Assembly: GCA_022592435.1 (NCBI GenBank) | Contig: JABYQS010000002.1 | Span: 682,001-746,000 of the forward strand | DNA from: Cerioporus squamosus | Lineage: Eukaryota > Basidiomycota > Agaricomycetes > Polyporales > Polyporaceae | DNA length: 64,000 nt | Direction: 5' to 3' | Shown here: positions 1 through 11,005 of the stretch, in pieces | Numbering within the stretch: position 1 is the stretch's first letter | Layout of the letters: each line of letters starts with the position of its first letter | Notes under the pieces: generated by a model | What the model was told of the DNA's origin: nothing | Seen by the model: the letters and a program-made list of their open reading frames with translations, nothing else | Database searches by the model: none | Program-made: the position numbers and the translations under genes

Positions 1-1211
1 TGGTTGGGCACCATGGCGTTGGGATCCGGGCTCATTGGCGAAGCAGGACCCATAGTCGAAGTGAACATCGCCACGCGAGCGGCAGCAGCGAATCCACGCC
101 GACCGACACCTGCCATGCCCGCCTCGCCACCGCTCTTCGTGTCCGGTTCTCGAGCGGGCGGCGTGCCAAGCGGGGGAGTCGCAGCGGGCGGGGGCGCACC
201 TCCCATGAAGGGACGCTGGCTCTCAGCCGACGTCCGCCGCATCTGGTCCATGGAAGGACGCGCTCGATCCGTCGAGGGCCGCATCTGATCCATAGACGGA
301 CGCATGCTCGCCGCCGACGGCGCACGCATCCGCACTGGGTCGTTCGCCGGTGTCCTCGAGCGCATGTCGGTTGAGTAGATGATCTCCGGTCCCTGGTCGA
401 ATGACGGTCGCATGCTCGCGTTCGTGCCCGCTCTTGAACGACTGGGAGGAGACACGGACGTTCCTGGAGGTGGGCCGGCGAACGGATCGTATCGTGGGCC
501 GGCGAAAGGTGCAGGATTTGACTGGGCGGGTTGGCGTGCGCCTCCTTGTGGACCGTTCGCCATGAGGCCTGGACGCAGGCTTGCGGAAGACGGTGCTCGC
601 GGACGGAGGGCAGTCGTACCCGGGGCAGCGATGTTGCTGCGACCGGGCGTACCTGATCTGTCCATGCCCGGGGACGTACGCGCTGCGAGTGCAGCGGGCA
701 CATCGGACGGACGTGAGGGCGGCGGGACTTGCGGAGAGGGGACCCGACGCGGGTCTGACGGGCCAGGATTGGAGGGAAACGGTACTCTGTCTGTACTCGG
801 CCTGCCATCTCGCGCGAGAGGACTCGGAACGCGTTCTGGGCGACTGTCTCCGCTCCGAACACTCAAGGACGAGGCTGATGACGGGGCACGGGGGCGACCG
901 ATGGACTGAAGGGGCGCGGGGCTCTTCTGGCGCGACGGGCCTTGAGAGATAGAAGACGTACGTGGGGGACTCTGAGCTGGTGGCGGGCCGTTCAAGTAGC
1001 CCTGGAGCTTGGCGGGCAGGAGGGCTGCCACGGATCGGGGAGACTGGGGCGGTCTGAGGGCGGGAATTTGTGGGACAGGCGGGACGGGGGCGCAGACATG
1101 GTCTCCGAGGTCTGTGATGCGTACGGGCTGGTTGCAATTGGAACACTTGACTGTGGGCAAGATCTGGGATATACGCTCCGAAGCGGGAGCGGGAGCGACG
1201 AGTTGGGCCAT
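1..1211 (-). CDS. N-terminal part of a zinc-motif, disordered protein, probably LIM-domain (paxillin-like) family
   Basis: One reading frame is open from an ATG at 1211 (context TTTAATGG) to the window edge, about 400 codons without a stop, so the C-terminus lies outside. Residues about 18-40 read ILPTVKCSNCNQPV...GDHVC, a small Cys/His zinc-binding pattern (CxxC followed by HxC). The rest is low-complexity Pro/Ser/Arg/Ala with a short repeated block, RPSMDQMRPSTDRARPSMDQ, near 960-900 from the left edge. Basidiomycete LIM-domain cytoskeletal proteins often begin with such a motif followed by a long disordered stretch, but no LIM domain is inside the window, so that assignment is inference. 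No intron is needed in the visible part. Confidence 0.7.
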   Translation of the reverse strand, partial: MAQLVAPAPASERISQILPTVKCSNCNQPVRITDLGDHVCAPVPPVPQIPALRPPQSPRSVAALLPAKLQGYLNGPPPAQSPPRTSSISQGPSRQKSPAPLQSIGRPRAPSSASSLSVRSGDSRPERVPSPLARDGRPSTDRVPFPSNPGPSDPRRVPSPQVPPPSRPSDVPAALAARTSPGMDRSGTPGRSNIAAPGTTALRPRAPSSASLRPGLMANGPQGGARQPAQSNPAPFAGPRYDPFAGPPPGTSVSPPSRSRAGTNASMRPSFDQGPEIIYSTDMRSRTPANDPVRMRAPSAASMRPSMDQMRPSTDRARPSMDQMRRTSAESQRPFMGGAPPPAATPPLGTPPAREPDTKSGGEAGMAGVGRRGFAAAARVAMFTSTMGPASPMSPDPNAMVPN

Positions 1212-4200
1212 TAAACGAGTGTGCTGAGACGGGAAGCCAGGGTGGGCGGGGAAGGAGGAGGAGAGGGAGCGTCGAGCCGGACGACGGTCGGGAGGAGGGA
1301 GACGAGGCGGAGGCAGATATTACGGGGCAGAACTAGTAGAGTAGATAGTACTGGGCAGACATGCTCGAATCAGTACAGCACAACAACCGGTCTCCACTAG
1401 CGCGCGACAACCATTTGTTCCTCCACGTGCACGTCCCCCATTCCTCCGCCGCCCGTCCTCCCTCCTCTGCCAGTCACACAAAAGCGTGTCCAGACCGGCT
1501 GGAGACGCGCCTCTCCCGCCGACGCACCCGCTTCCGGCGGACTGAGCGGGCGTAGAGGAGATTGGGAGCAGCTCGGGCAGACAGCGCAGCAGCGACATTG
1601 CCAGGAATAGCCGAGGATGCGAGCGTCGAAGATCAGACTCCCTGCTTCGGACTGGACGCTCGCCCGTCGCCAGCCAATGGCCACCGCCGATCCGCCTTCA
1701 TCGACGCGGCAGAACTCGCTCCGACTGCCCATCGAGATCCTCAGATCCTTACCCTGCGGCCCGCCCCGCAGTCTCTGCCCGCCCTCCGACCCGCTCACCT
1801 CTGGCGGGGACGCTGTGAGTACGCCTGCCTCGACAGCCACCACCGGGCAGGCGCACTCGACGCCGCGCACGCTGCTCGAATGCACACTAGTCTCTGATTG
1901 TGATTGACCTATTTGCATGATCAACCTGCGCGCACACGACGTGCTTCTCATCAGCGCCCTTGTGGCTGCAGACCAGATTCCCTCTCAGCCTCTCCTCGGC
2001 CCTCGCCATGTGCACCGTCGACGATCTGCGTGCGGGGTGCCCATCCTTGTGATCCGGCTTGCGTCGCTGCCCGTCGTGCTGTAAGGCAGGTCGGCCCTTC
2101 CATGTCGCCCAGCTTCTGAGCTGCACCTGTCCCGCCCTCCGCGCCTAGCGCAGCTTGGGCGACATTCGTGCAATCTCCCGTACCGGTGGGAGTGTTCCTG
2201 CAAGCGTATCAAAATGCCTCGCGGGAGAGATGCGGACAAGAAGCCCGGATGTCGTACCTGTGAGATCCTCCTGCGAGCTAAGCGGCCGGTGAGAACGCTG
2301 ACATCACTAACCTCTACCACCGACGATGGGAGCATACTCACACCAGGTGCGAACAGCGACGTGATCTCCTGCTCAATTCTCAGGTGGGCATCCCAACAAT
2401 TCTACGCAGTATAATTTGTCTGACCTTCCTGTGCGCAGGAACGCTGTCCAGATGCGACGTTTCATGTTGATACCGTCCTTGACGTGCCCGTGTTCCGCGG
2501 TCATCGTCACGTCGTCTCGCTCACAGCACTCGAAGCACTGGCACACGCCCCGAGGCTTCCCAAAAGTCCCACCTCGCCCGCCCCCATACAAGCGCGTTCA
2601 TGCAACGAACACCGCTGCGGCGCCACCTCAAACCCGCCTTCCCGAGACGTCCATACATACAGCCCCGGCTCCCCGCACCCCGCTCCGAGAATCCCTCGCC
2701 CTAAAGGCTGACGGCTCGACGGTTGAGCTCCGCGGCCATTCGCACCTGTCGACGTCACGGGAAACTTCGAACAAACTTCTGGGAAAGCGGGGAGACCGCG
2801 CGTCCGAATTCCGATTACCCCGCCATAACCCCACGAGGGGTGGGGAACGAGAAGCCGCAGACGCGGCCCGCCCCTGAAAAGCCGGACTATTACACGTAGT
2901 GAAGGCCAGCCAACAGGGTCCGAGCCTGTCCGAGCCTGAGCCTGAGAGCGAACCCCCGGGAAGTATGCGCAGGCGTAGGGTTCGACTGCGAGGGCGGCGC
3001 AGCGTCGGCTTTCTTCGGATTCGTGATTGACTCCGTCCCGGGGTCAATGAGAAAATGTCACCTAGAGTTAGGAGGGTGAATTCGCCTGGGAAGCAGAAGG
3101 TAAGCAGGATAGATTGAGTTCGGATTCGCGTAAAGCATGCTGTTGCGAGCCACTCACGTCGTCGCTGCAAATCCGATGACTGGTGGACGTGAAGTCTGTC
3201 GGTCGCTGTCCAGGAGGGAAGACGTTCGATCGTACAGTTCTTCTCGTCCGCTCCGAGCGCTGCGTACTTCTCATGATGTGCGAATGAATGCCCCAGTGAC
3301 ATGAGCATTCCAAGCCGGACGAGCCTTGAGGCGGGAGCATCCTTGAGGAAGGACCCGTCCGAGTCGAGGCTGAGCAGTGAGCACTACTGTGCTGGAGGAC
3401 AAATTTTGCGTGATCGCGACGTGTTCACGGACCGGGTGCCAGTGTTGCGGTGTCAATCTGTATGAACCTGGTTAGCAGAGCCGCCCGCTAACATGAGTTC
3501 TCCCGAGCGCACATCAGGAGAGATACACGCAAACACACCACTACGCACCGCAACCTAACGATCGAAAACTCAGCAAGTCCCGGTGATGGAATGCGAGGTT
3601 CGTACGCTGTACTGTAGCACGCAGGCGGGGACGACAACGCGGCCATGTGAAGGGCACGTGACCGCTGTAGCACCGTAAACCAATCGCGTCGCGGCACTCT
3701 TTGCGGCGAAGCGCTGGCAAGGTAGGAGGTTTGGAAGAGCGTGGTGGCGGCGTCGAAACTGGACGGAGAGGTCGATGGAGGTTAGCAGGCCCCGTGCGTC
3801 CACCATGATGCCGCTGGCGGCTGGCCACACTTCATCTCCGTTCCTTCTTAGGCCTTCTTTCCTGGTAGCCCAGGCCCAGACGTGTCGACCGACCACCGTG
3901 ACTGACTGCCGGTTCCGTTGCCCAGGTTTTCAGGTACACTCCGGCGGCGGGTCCTGGTCTGGGCCCCCCTCCCTTGCCCCTCCGACTCCCGAGTCCCTGC
4001 TGCAGTTTGGAAATGCCACCGCGAAAGTAGCCGAAGGACCGATCGGCAGCCAGCGCGATCGGCATCTGCAGCAATCTGCGTTCGAAGTGTCCGCGGCGGA
4101 GTGTGGGCGCAGGGCGGTCAACGTACGCCCATCATCCCTAATGCAGCCGGCGAAATTCGCTCACCCCTGAGGGCCTGATGCTCCCGGTGACGTCGCCTCC

Positions 4201-5496
4201 GACGAGTCTGCTAACCACCGGAGGTGGTCCTGAGGCGCGTTGGTGACTCGAGGATGACGGTGAGCTTGCGGGCAGGGGCGAACTTGGCGCGCGCATAGTG
4301 TATTGTGTGTTTTTGGGGCGACCGTGTGCATGGCCACCAGAGGCGGCGGTAGTGCGCCCATAGGTGCTGTTCTTCTTGCATCTACATTGAACGACCCCGA
4401 CGGTCCTGCACATGATCAGCATGTGTCGCAGACTCACTGAATGCTCGACTGAATCACCTGCTAGCCATAGCGACGGCCACCTTGATTGAAAGGCTGCAAG
4501 CGCCGCGGTTTACCCTTCCAAGGGGTCTACATCCAGAACTTGCAGAAGACGGGCGTTGTAGGCAAGAGTAGCCTAGCGAACCTGTAAGATCACCAGTCAG
4601 CATTAGATGTCGACATGACGAGCATTGTACCTGCCACTTACCCCACATCTCTTTGCATTTGAGTTGACCCGCGGCCCTGATGCTAATGCGCGCACTCCAT
4701 TCCTCCGGTCGACCCACCCACCCGCCGTCTTTCCACGATGCTCGCCCACACATGTGCTCGTCCACCGGATGCACGGTCCACGTCGTGCTAAAGCTTCTCC
4801 GCCAAGGGGTACCCTGTCAGTGATCAAGGGGAACCCCACATATAGCACTGCTGGTCTTGTGTCTTGTATCCGCTCGTCTTCGGAGCGACCGTTGTATGTT
4901 GTATGCATGAGCCTTAATAGCGGTTAGTCGGGGCGGCGGATACCCCGCTTAGCAGCCGGTTCGGACGACACGTCCGACCGCCCACCTGCTGCGTCTGCGA
5001 ACGGCGTGTCTCAGGGCCGCGGTGACGAAGGGCCCGGGAAAACCAGCGCTGGGCAGTGATGCGGACAGACTTCGACATTAAGTTCGAGTAATAACTGGCA
5101 ACACAGCGACACGAAAACTGCGAGAGACTGGGAAGAGAGTAACAAGAGAGTAACCGCGAGAGGAGGAGACGAGTACACGACGGGATTAAAGGTAAAGTAG
5201 GGGCAACCGGGACGGTAAGCCTTGGACTGACTGGAGGGCGCAGATACCGTAAATAGCAGCCAGGAATCCGAACAAGAGACGATGATGTCATGGCTCTCCC
5301 TGGCAGCACAAAGGCCAGCAACCCGTGACGCCGCGCCCTGCAGCTGCTAGGTACCACGCAGACCTTCAGCGGCCCACGCAGCCAGTGGCTGCCCACACAT
5401 GAGCGGGATATTCCCAGCCATCGTCTGCCGCCGCAGCCAGCGTACGCCGCTACTGCGGCGAGTAAACGTGCACAACACCTCCTGCACGTCGCCCGA
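1212..5496. other. 4.3-kb gene-poor interval with no recognisable gene
   Basis: Between the divergent start of the zinc-motif gene and the 3' end of the transcription factor I find only short GC-rich open frames with no domain, no consistent splice pattern and no similarity I recognise. It holds no tRNA-like A/B boxes in correct spacing, no long direct repeats and no terminal inverted repeats that I could see. A small spliced gene around 2214-2711 (+) is conceivable but unsupported. The interval may carry long promoters, non-coding RNA or decayed sequence. Confidence 0.5.
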
Positions 5497-8400
5497 CTAT
5501 AGCCCGCCGTCGGGCCCGGGGAAGAACCGCTGATTCTGCGCGTCGTGCGGCGAACTCGCCATCGCCACGTCGCCCCCAATGCGCGCCTGAAGCCCGACGA
5601 CACCTGCGGCGCGAAGCGCGAGAAGAACGTCTCCCATTGGCCTGCATGCATCCGAGTCAGCCGTCAGCAAGCACCCCACGCGCTGATTACAGCCAGGTAT
5701 GGAAGGGCGAGCACGCACCCCAATCGAACATCGTTCCGGGGATGCCTTCGAGGAAGCCGACGTCCGCCATCGCTTGCTGCTCGAGGGCGTTCCCTGCGTG
5801 CGCCTGATCGAGGACGTTCATCACCTGCACGTTCTCCGGTGCGGACAGCTGGTCGTTGAGCGCCGGGTTCATGTTCGGGAAGTTGCCCGCGAGCGGCGAG
5901 AAGTTCACCATCGACTGCTGTCCGGTATGACCTTGCATTTGCTGGTGCTGCGCCTGTTGCTGCCGGCTGAGCTGCTGACGGGCGCTGCTGCTGCCACCTC
6001 TTCCCGCAGCTGCAAAGTCAACAACCATGGACGTCGGCACGGACGTGGACGCGGGGGCAGGTGCGGACGAAGACGACCACACCATGGCGTCGACCGGCAT
6101 GACGGATCCAGGGCCAGACCGCGAGCGGGGGGGATGAGCAGATAGAGAAGGGTGCAGACGATCATCGTTCGAGCGGGTTACAGATGACACCGCGGCGGGC
6201 GCCTCACCTTCGTCCCCACTGCCCTCCCCAGTGACAACAGTCCCTTCGGGCAGGTCTTTGATCTCCTTCTCGTCGACGGGGCCCTTGGCGACAAACACGC
6301 CGCCGCCGGGGCGGGTGCTGTCCTTCTGGAACTTGAGCGCCGGCAAGTGTGGCTTGCTCTTGACGCCGCCGGTGGGGTTGAGAACCGGGGCGTCGCTTGG
6401 AGGCTGAGGCGTTTGTGTAGCTTCGTAGAGGAGAGCGATAATTTCTGCCGTCTGTGAGAGGTGTTAGCACGCTTACAACGGGACTTGTCTGCGACGTGTG
6501 TCGACCGGCCTTTCGTCGAGATGACATGTGTTCGGGCGAGTGTGACGCCTCCCACTTGCGCACGCAGTCCCGGAGTTTCTTGAGCTTCATTTGGGCTTCT
6601 GGATCTTGTCTCCTTGCGTAGGTATGATACTGCAACCGACACCATAGAGTTCAGATTTTAGCCACTCCTCAAGACGACCGCAGAGAGCGCACCTGGATGA
6701 GCGCGCACGAGGTCGCGCAGTACGCGACCAATAACCATACGTCGTACATCGTCTCGTGCGCATCGAGCCAATCGATCGCGTCGCCCGACATCTTCACGAG
6801 CCCCGACCATTTCTCGACCGTCAGCGAAAACTTGAGGTGCGCCGGACACGAGTACGATATCCGCATGAACACGCGCCAAAAATCATGTTCACACACGTGT
6901 AGAACAGGAACAGGAGGCCTAGACCGCAATTGAACGTCAGCAGCAGTTCAGTAGCGGCGTGCAGCACAGCTCGGCTTCTCGGCAATGCGCAACGGCAATG
7001 CGTCGGGCGCGAGGCAGCACGCTCCCGTCGGGGACGCAGAGGCGGAATACCGCAACTGGCTGTAGGAGGGGGGACGTACCGGCACTGCGTGGTGTGTCTG
7101 GTCCACGGAACTGCAGGTCGGCTGGGAGGTTGCTCTTCCATGCCTCGATGTCTGCGAGGAGGGAGTGAAGCTCCTCGTCGTTGGTCATATTCAATCCGGC
7201 AGGCCTGCCGGCCGAACAGTCAGCCCCGAACAAAGCAGACGGCCGAGGCTGATGGCCACGGCACGGGTCATCAAGAGAGGGCTCACGTATAAATGGTCTT
7301 CTGCACTCGCCCGAGGATGACACTCAACCGCACCAGCTCATCCAGGTACAGGTCGTTGGGGTCTCCAGAGGACGGCAGACGCGCGTCGCAGTCTCTGATA
7401 TCGATCATGTACGGATGCCCGAAGGTCAGGCTTATCCTGAGCGCAAGGTGAGTGTCAGCATCACACTCGCCTCGTACGGCGCATACGTCCTGCGGCGTGG
7501 CGCGGGTTGGAAAGCAGACACATACCACCGGTCGCTAATGACGCAGACACCCCACAGTCGTCTGCGCATCTCAATGTTCTGTTTGACAGACTCGGCTCTA
7601 TGCAAGCCCAAATCTTGCGCCTGCAGATACGGTGCAGACAACCCGCTAGGTAAGCAAACCGTGGTCGTAACAAAGCCAGTAAACAGCCCACCATGCGGAT
7701 CGCGCATCCGAGCCGAATCCACAGCGCCGAGAGCGCATGCGGTACGTACTGCGAATGGCAGTCTCCTACCATCGAGAGGATGAGGAGGGACTGCACGTTC
7801 ACGATCGAGGCCGTAGACAGGACGTCTTCAGCCTTGAGCAGGCTGTTGACGGTGTAGCGTATCGACTCGAAAACCTTCTGCGGCACGTTCCGCCGCGTGG
7901 CCGCGACGAGACACATGGAGTACAGCAGTATGGGCGGAGGCGGGTTGTTCGCGATGAACTCTTCTCGGGTGACGACAGGAAGCATTGGGGCCACATCGAC
8001 AAAGTACGAGTTTACCAACTGCTCGATCACGTCGCGCTCTATGCGCAGGTCGATCGGCTTTGGAAGCGCGAGTTGCAACTCGCCCTGTTCGGGCTCGTGT
8101 ACGCGGATTATTCCGTTCCCATCCGCACTCAGGTCCCATGAGTGGTGGTATCGCAAGTCGTAGGCCTCGTACGTCCGTGAGGAGACCAGTGGGTGCGAGT
8201 GCAGGAGGTGAGCTGTGGAGGTCGGGCCTGTGCAGGTTAGTCACTAAGAGGCGTTGAGGCGGAGATATGAAGGCCTGCTCACCATACACCTTGATGTCCC
8301 CTCCCTTCGGATGCTCGGCCTGTGGCGACGAAGTGCTTCGCTCCGCTGCCTCCTTCTCCTTCTCAGCCGCGGCTGCGGCTGCCTCCTCCTCCAACTTCTT

Positions 8401-9550
8401 CTTCTTGAAGCGGGTCTCGGTGATAGGGAGGAAGAAGGTACATTCGAAGGAGTACTGTTTACAGTGCTGGCATAGCGGAGGATCAGTGTCCGGCAGGACG
8501 TCGCATCTATGGAGGATATACCCAAAGTCAGCCGGTCCACAGGTCCGCGGGCGGAGATACAACGAATGGGAGGCAATGGGGAACGGGCAGGCGGATAAAT
8601 CGGGCTGGTAGCAGGAAGAAAGCGGGTGAATGGACGGACCTTATCTTTCTGGAGCGACAGCTGTCGCAGGCGCGCTGGGTCTTCGTTCGCTTCTTGCTGT
8701 CGACGAGAGACGCTGCGGACCCCGAGCCAACGCGATGGATGTCTGTGCTGGAATCTGCACCTTCTTCGTCAGATGCTCTGCTGTTTACACCGTCATGCGC
8801 ATACTTCCTTTTCCGTTTACCTGTTGCGGGCGGGGGCGCGGAGGACGACTGACCTGGGCCCGCGTCGGGGTGTCCGCCGGGCGAGGGCTGGTACATCATC
8901 ATGCCGCCCGGGTACTGGGGGTACGACGGGTACGCATGGTGGGCGTACGGCGGGTGGTGAACAGTGTACTGGTACTGTCCAGGGTGGGTTGGCATGGTCG
9001 GAGTGACGTTGGCACTCTGGCCATTGACTGGGGAGCCGGTGGACGGCTGGTGGAACGGAGACGGGGACGAGGGATACGGGCTGCCGTAGGAGGGGTTCAT
9101 GGCGTCGGAGGAGAAGGCGGGAGGGCCTCCCGGACGAGGATAGGGCTGGAGGTGAGCGGTGAAGCGAGAGGAGTGCAGAGGCTGATCGCGGACGTTTGAG
9201 ATGCGCGAACCTTTAGGGAAGGAGGGACGTAAGAGGAACGAACGGGCGGGCGGGCGCCATCTGATTAGAAAGAAGGGGACACTTACCGCGGCTATCGGAG
9301 GCCGGAGGAGGAGAGTGGAAGACTGGGAAGCGGGCGAGGGGAGCGACGGGGGCGCGGGCTGGGGCTCGCTCGGCGGCGGGGTGGGTGCCGTGCGGACGGG
9401 GGCGGGCCTGGGCTTCCTGTGCTTGCGCGACGAGCTGCTGGTCGCGGCGGGGTGGGCGGACGCAGACGGGCGGGACCTGGACGGGGGTGCACGGGAGGCC
9501 GAGGAGGACGGGGCGGGGACGGCGTGGCTCGCACTGGGATCCGGGTCCAT
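5497..9550 (-). CDS. Zn(II)2Cys6 fungal-specific transcription factor with Fungal_trans domain (frame-disrupted model)
   Basis: Nuclear DNA-binding regulator. Exons: 9550-8640, 8506-8283, 8227-7692, 7620-7526, 7436-7287, 7204-7080, 6918-6693, 6629-6510, 6451-5719, 5641-5497. A disordered Pro/Ser N-terminus precedes the binuclear cluster CDSCRSRKIR|CD...CQHC...FEC, split by the 133-nt intron 8507-8639. An acidic/Lys helix follows (KKKKLEEEAAAAAAEKEKEA). The middle domain runs from about 8150 to 6450 and has family phrases such as WGVCVISDRW, SLTFGHPYMIDIRDCDARLP and WRVFMRISYS. The tail is Gln/Met/Ser-rich. Problems: exon 7 needs one extra base at 6878-6882 to join MIF to WRVF; the exon 8/9 junction fits only a GC-AG intron (6452-6509); and the last exon seems one base short, so the stop at 5497 is uncertain. 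An optional small intron may lie near 9286-9180. Targets are unknown. Confidence 0.85.
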
Positions 9551-11005
9551 TCTTGTGTGCCCGCGGATGCGTCTGTGACTGATTCGGGTGTGGATTACTC
9601 AACAAAACATACGCGTGTCCCGGGTTTGTCGCCCGCTCTGGCACCTGTCTCCTCTCGTCTTCTCGATCTCCTTGTCACGGTCTCCACGGGCGCGCGCCTC
9701 AGCCTGGCTCGCCTCCGTCTCGGCACTTGCGGGGGCGGTCGACACAGGAGCCTGTCCGACGCGGGCGGGGCAGCAGGCTCTCTCGAGCTCGGGCGGGATG
9801 TGTGCGAGACGCGTCCCCGCTCCCAACCAACGCCCTCCCCCTGCCGACGTGCCGCTTTCAAGCTCCGCACGTCGCACAAACTCAGCGCTGTGCCACACTC
9901 AAACTTGGCAAGCGTGCCACGCGAGATCGGGCCGCGCGATGTCATCATGTCATGATCCATGCTCGGACATTTGGCCCGCCAATGGAGGCAGTCGCCTTGA
10001 TCTTCGTATTCCCGAGCCCCTGCGCTCCTCTCCCCTCTTTTGCCTCGTAGGGTGTTACTCAGCACCCAGTGCCTATGTGGGCAGTTTCTCCGAGAAGACC
10101 GAGGGCTGCGCGTCGAGCGAAGCACAGTGGACAGGACAGCGAAGAGGAACGCCGATTCGCAGTCAATTACGGGTGCGATCAGAGGTTGCGTCACTGCGCG
10201 TGGTCGTGGTCGTCCGAGCGCGTGCCTTGTCGTCCGGAGAGCTTCCGGAAACGGACAAGCGTCCCTCTGCCATGTCACACCCGATCGCAAACACTGATAC
10301 ACACCCGCGCGTGTTGGCCATTTCGCATGCAGCCTTGATCCACCGTCGGTCGTCGCCTGCGCATGTCCTCCATTCCGTCGTCGACGGCGAGCACCCCCCT
10401 GCCGCCCAGCGAGCCAAGCTGCGTCTCTTACATACCTCGTACCTCCCCGTGTCCGTGCGCGAAGCACGCCCAGCACGACTGGGCACCGACACGGGGCCTG
10501 TTCCGCCGATGTACCCCAGATTTTGCCACTTTGTATGCGGTCACCCTCGTTCTGCGATCGCGATACGCCTGTGATCGTGCCTGCCTTGCAGAGCATACTG
10601 CACACCCACGATAGATCTCTCTTCACACTCTAATTCCTCGCTGCTCGAGCCTCGTGCCACCGTCCGTCCGTCCATCGGCCTTCCACCGTCTCCTCGGTCC
10701 ATATCCAGCACATGCACTCCGCCAACCACGCCTTCTCGTTCTGATAGCTGATACGGAGGCCGCCGCCAGCGCGCTCACCGCGGGAGCTTATGTCCGAATC
10801 AGAACCGCCAATGCCATATAACTTATGTACGATGCGCGGAACCTGCAGGCTACTGTACCCGTCCAGTGATGCAGACACAGAACATGCACATGCGCAACCC
10901 TCCACAGCGAGCACAGAGCGACGCACCCCAGAACGCAACCGTCTCTCCAATATCCCGACCGGATGTCCGCCAGAAATAACCCCCCACCGTGCAACGCCGT
11001 CCCCC
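9551..11005. other. 1.45-kb intergenic region upstream of the transcription factor
   Basis: This interval lies between the 5' end of the transcription factor and the 3' end of ERF2, both on the minus strand. Two overlapping open frames of about 330-340 codons exist here, one on each strand (9588-10574 and 9595-10626), but they mirror each other. Their translations are Arg/Ser/Pro-rich with no domain, which is typical of chance frames in GC-rich DNA. I treat the interval as promoter/UTR of the transcription factor. Confidence 0.5.

Noticed and set aside
2214..2711. Possible spliced gene starting MPRGRDADKKPGCRTC, suggestive of a zinc cluster
   Set aside because: The cysteine spacing does not fit Zn2Cys6 and the downstream translation has no conserved character.
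4914..5651. 245-codon frame extending the last transcription-factor exon
   Set aside because: Only the first dozen residues (GQWETFFSRF) look conserved; the rest is low-complexity Arg/Ser, so I end the gene at 5497 with doubt.
9588..10626. Two overlapping open frames of about 330-340 codons on opposite strands
   Set aside because: They mirror one another, are Arg/Ser/Pro-rich, have no domain and no splice context; typical chance frames in GC-rich intergenic DNA.
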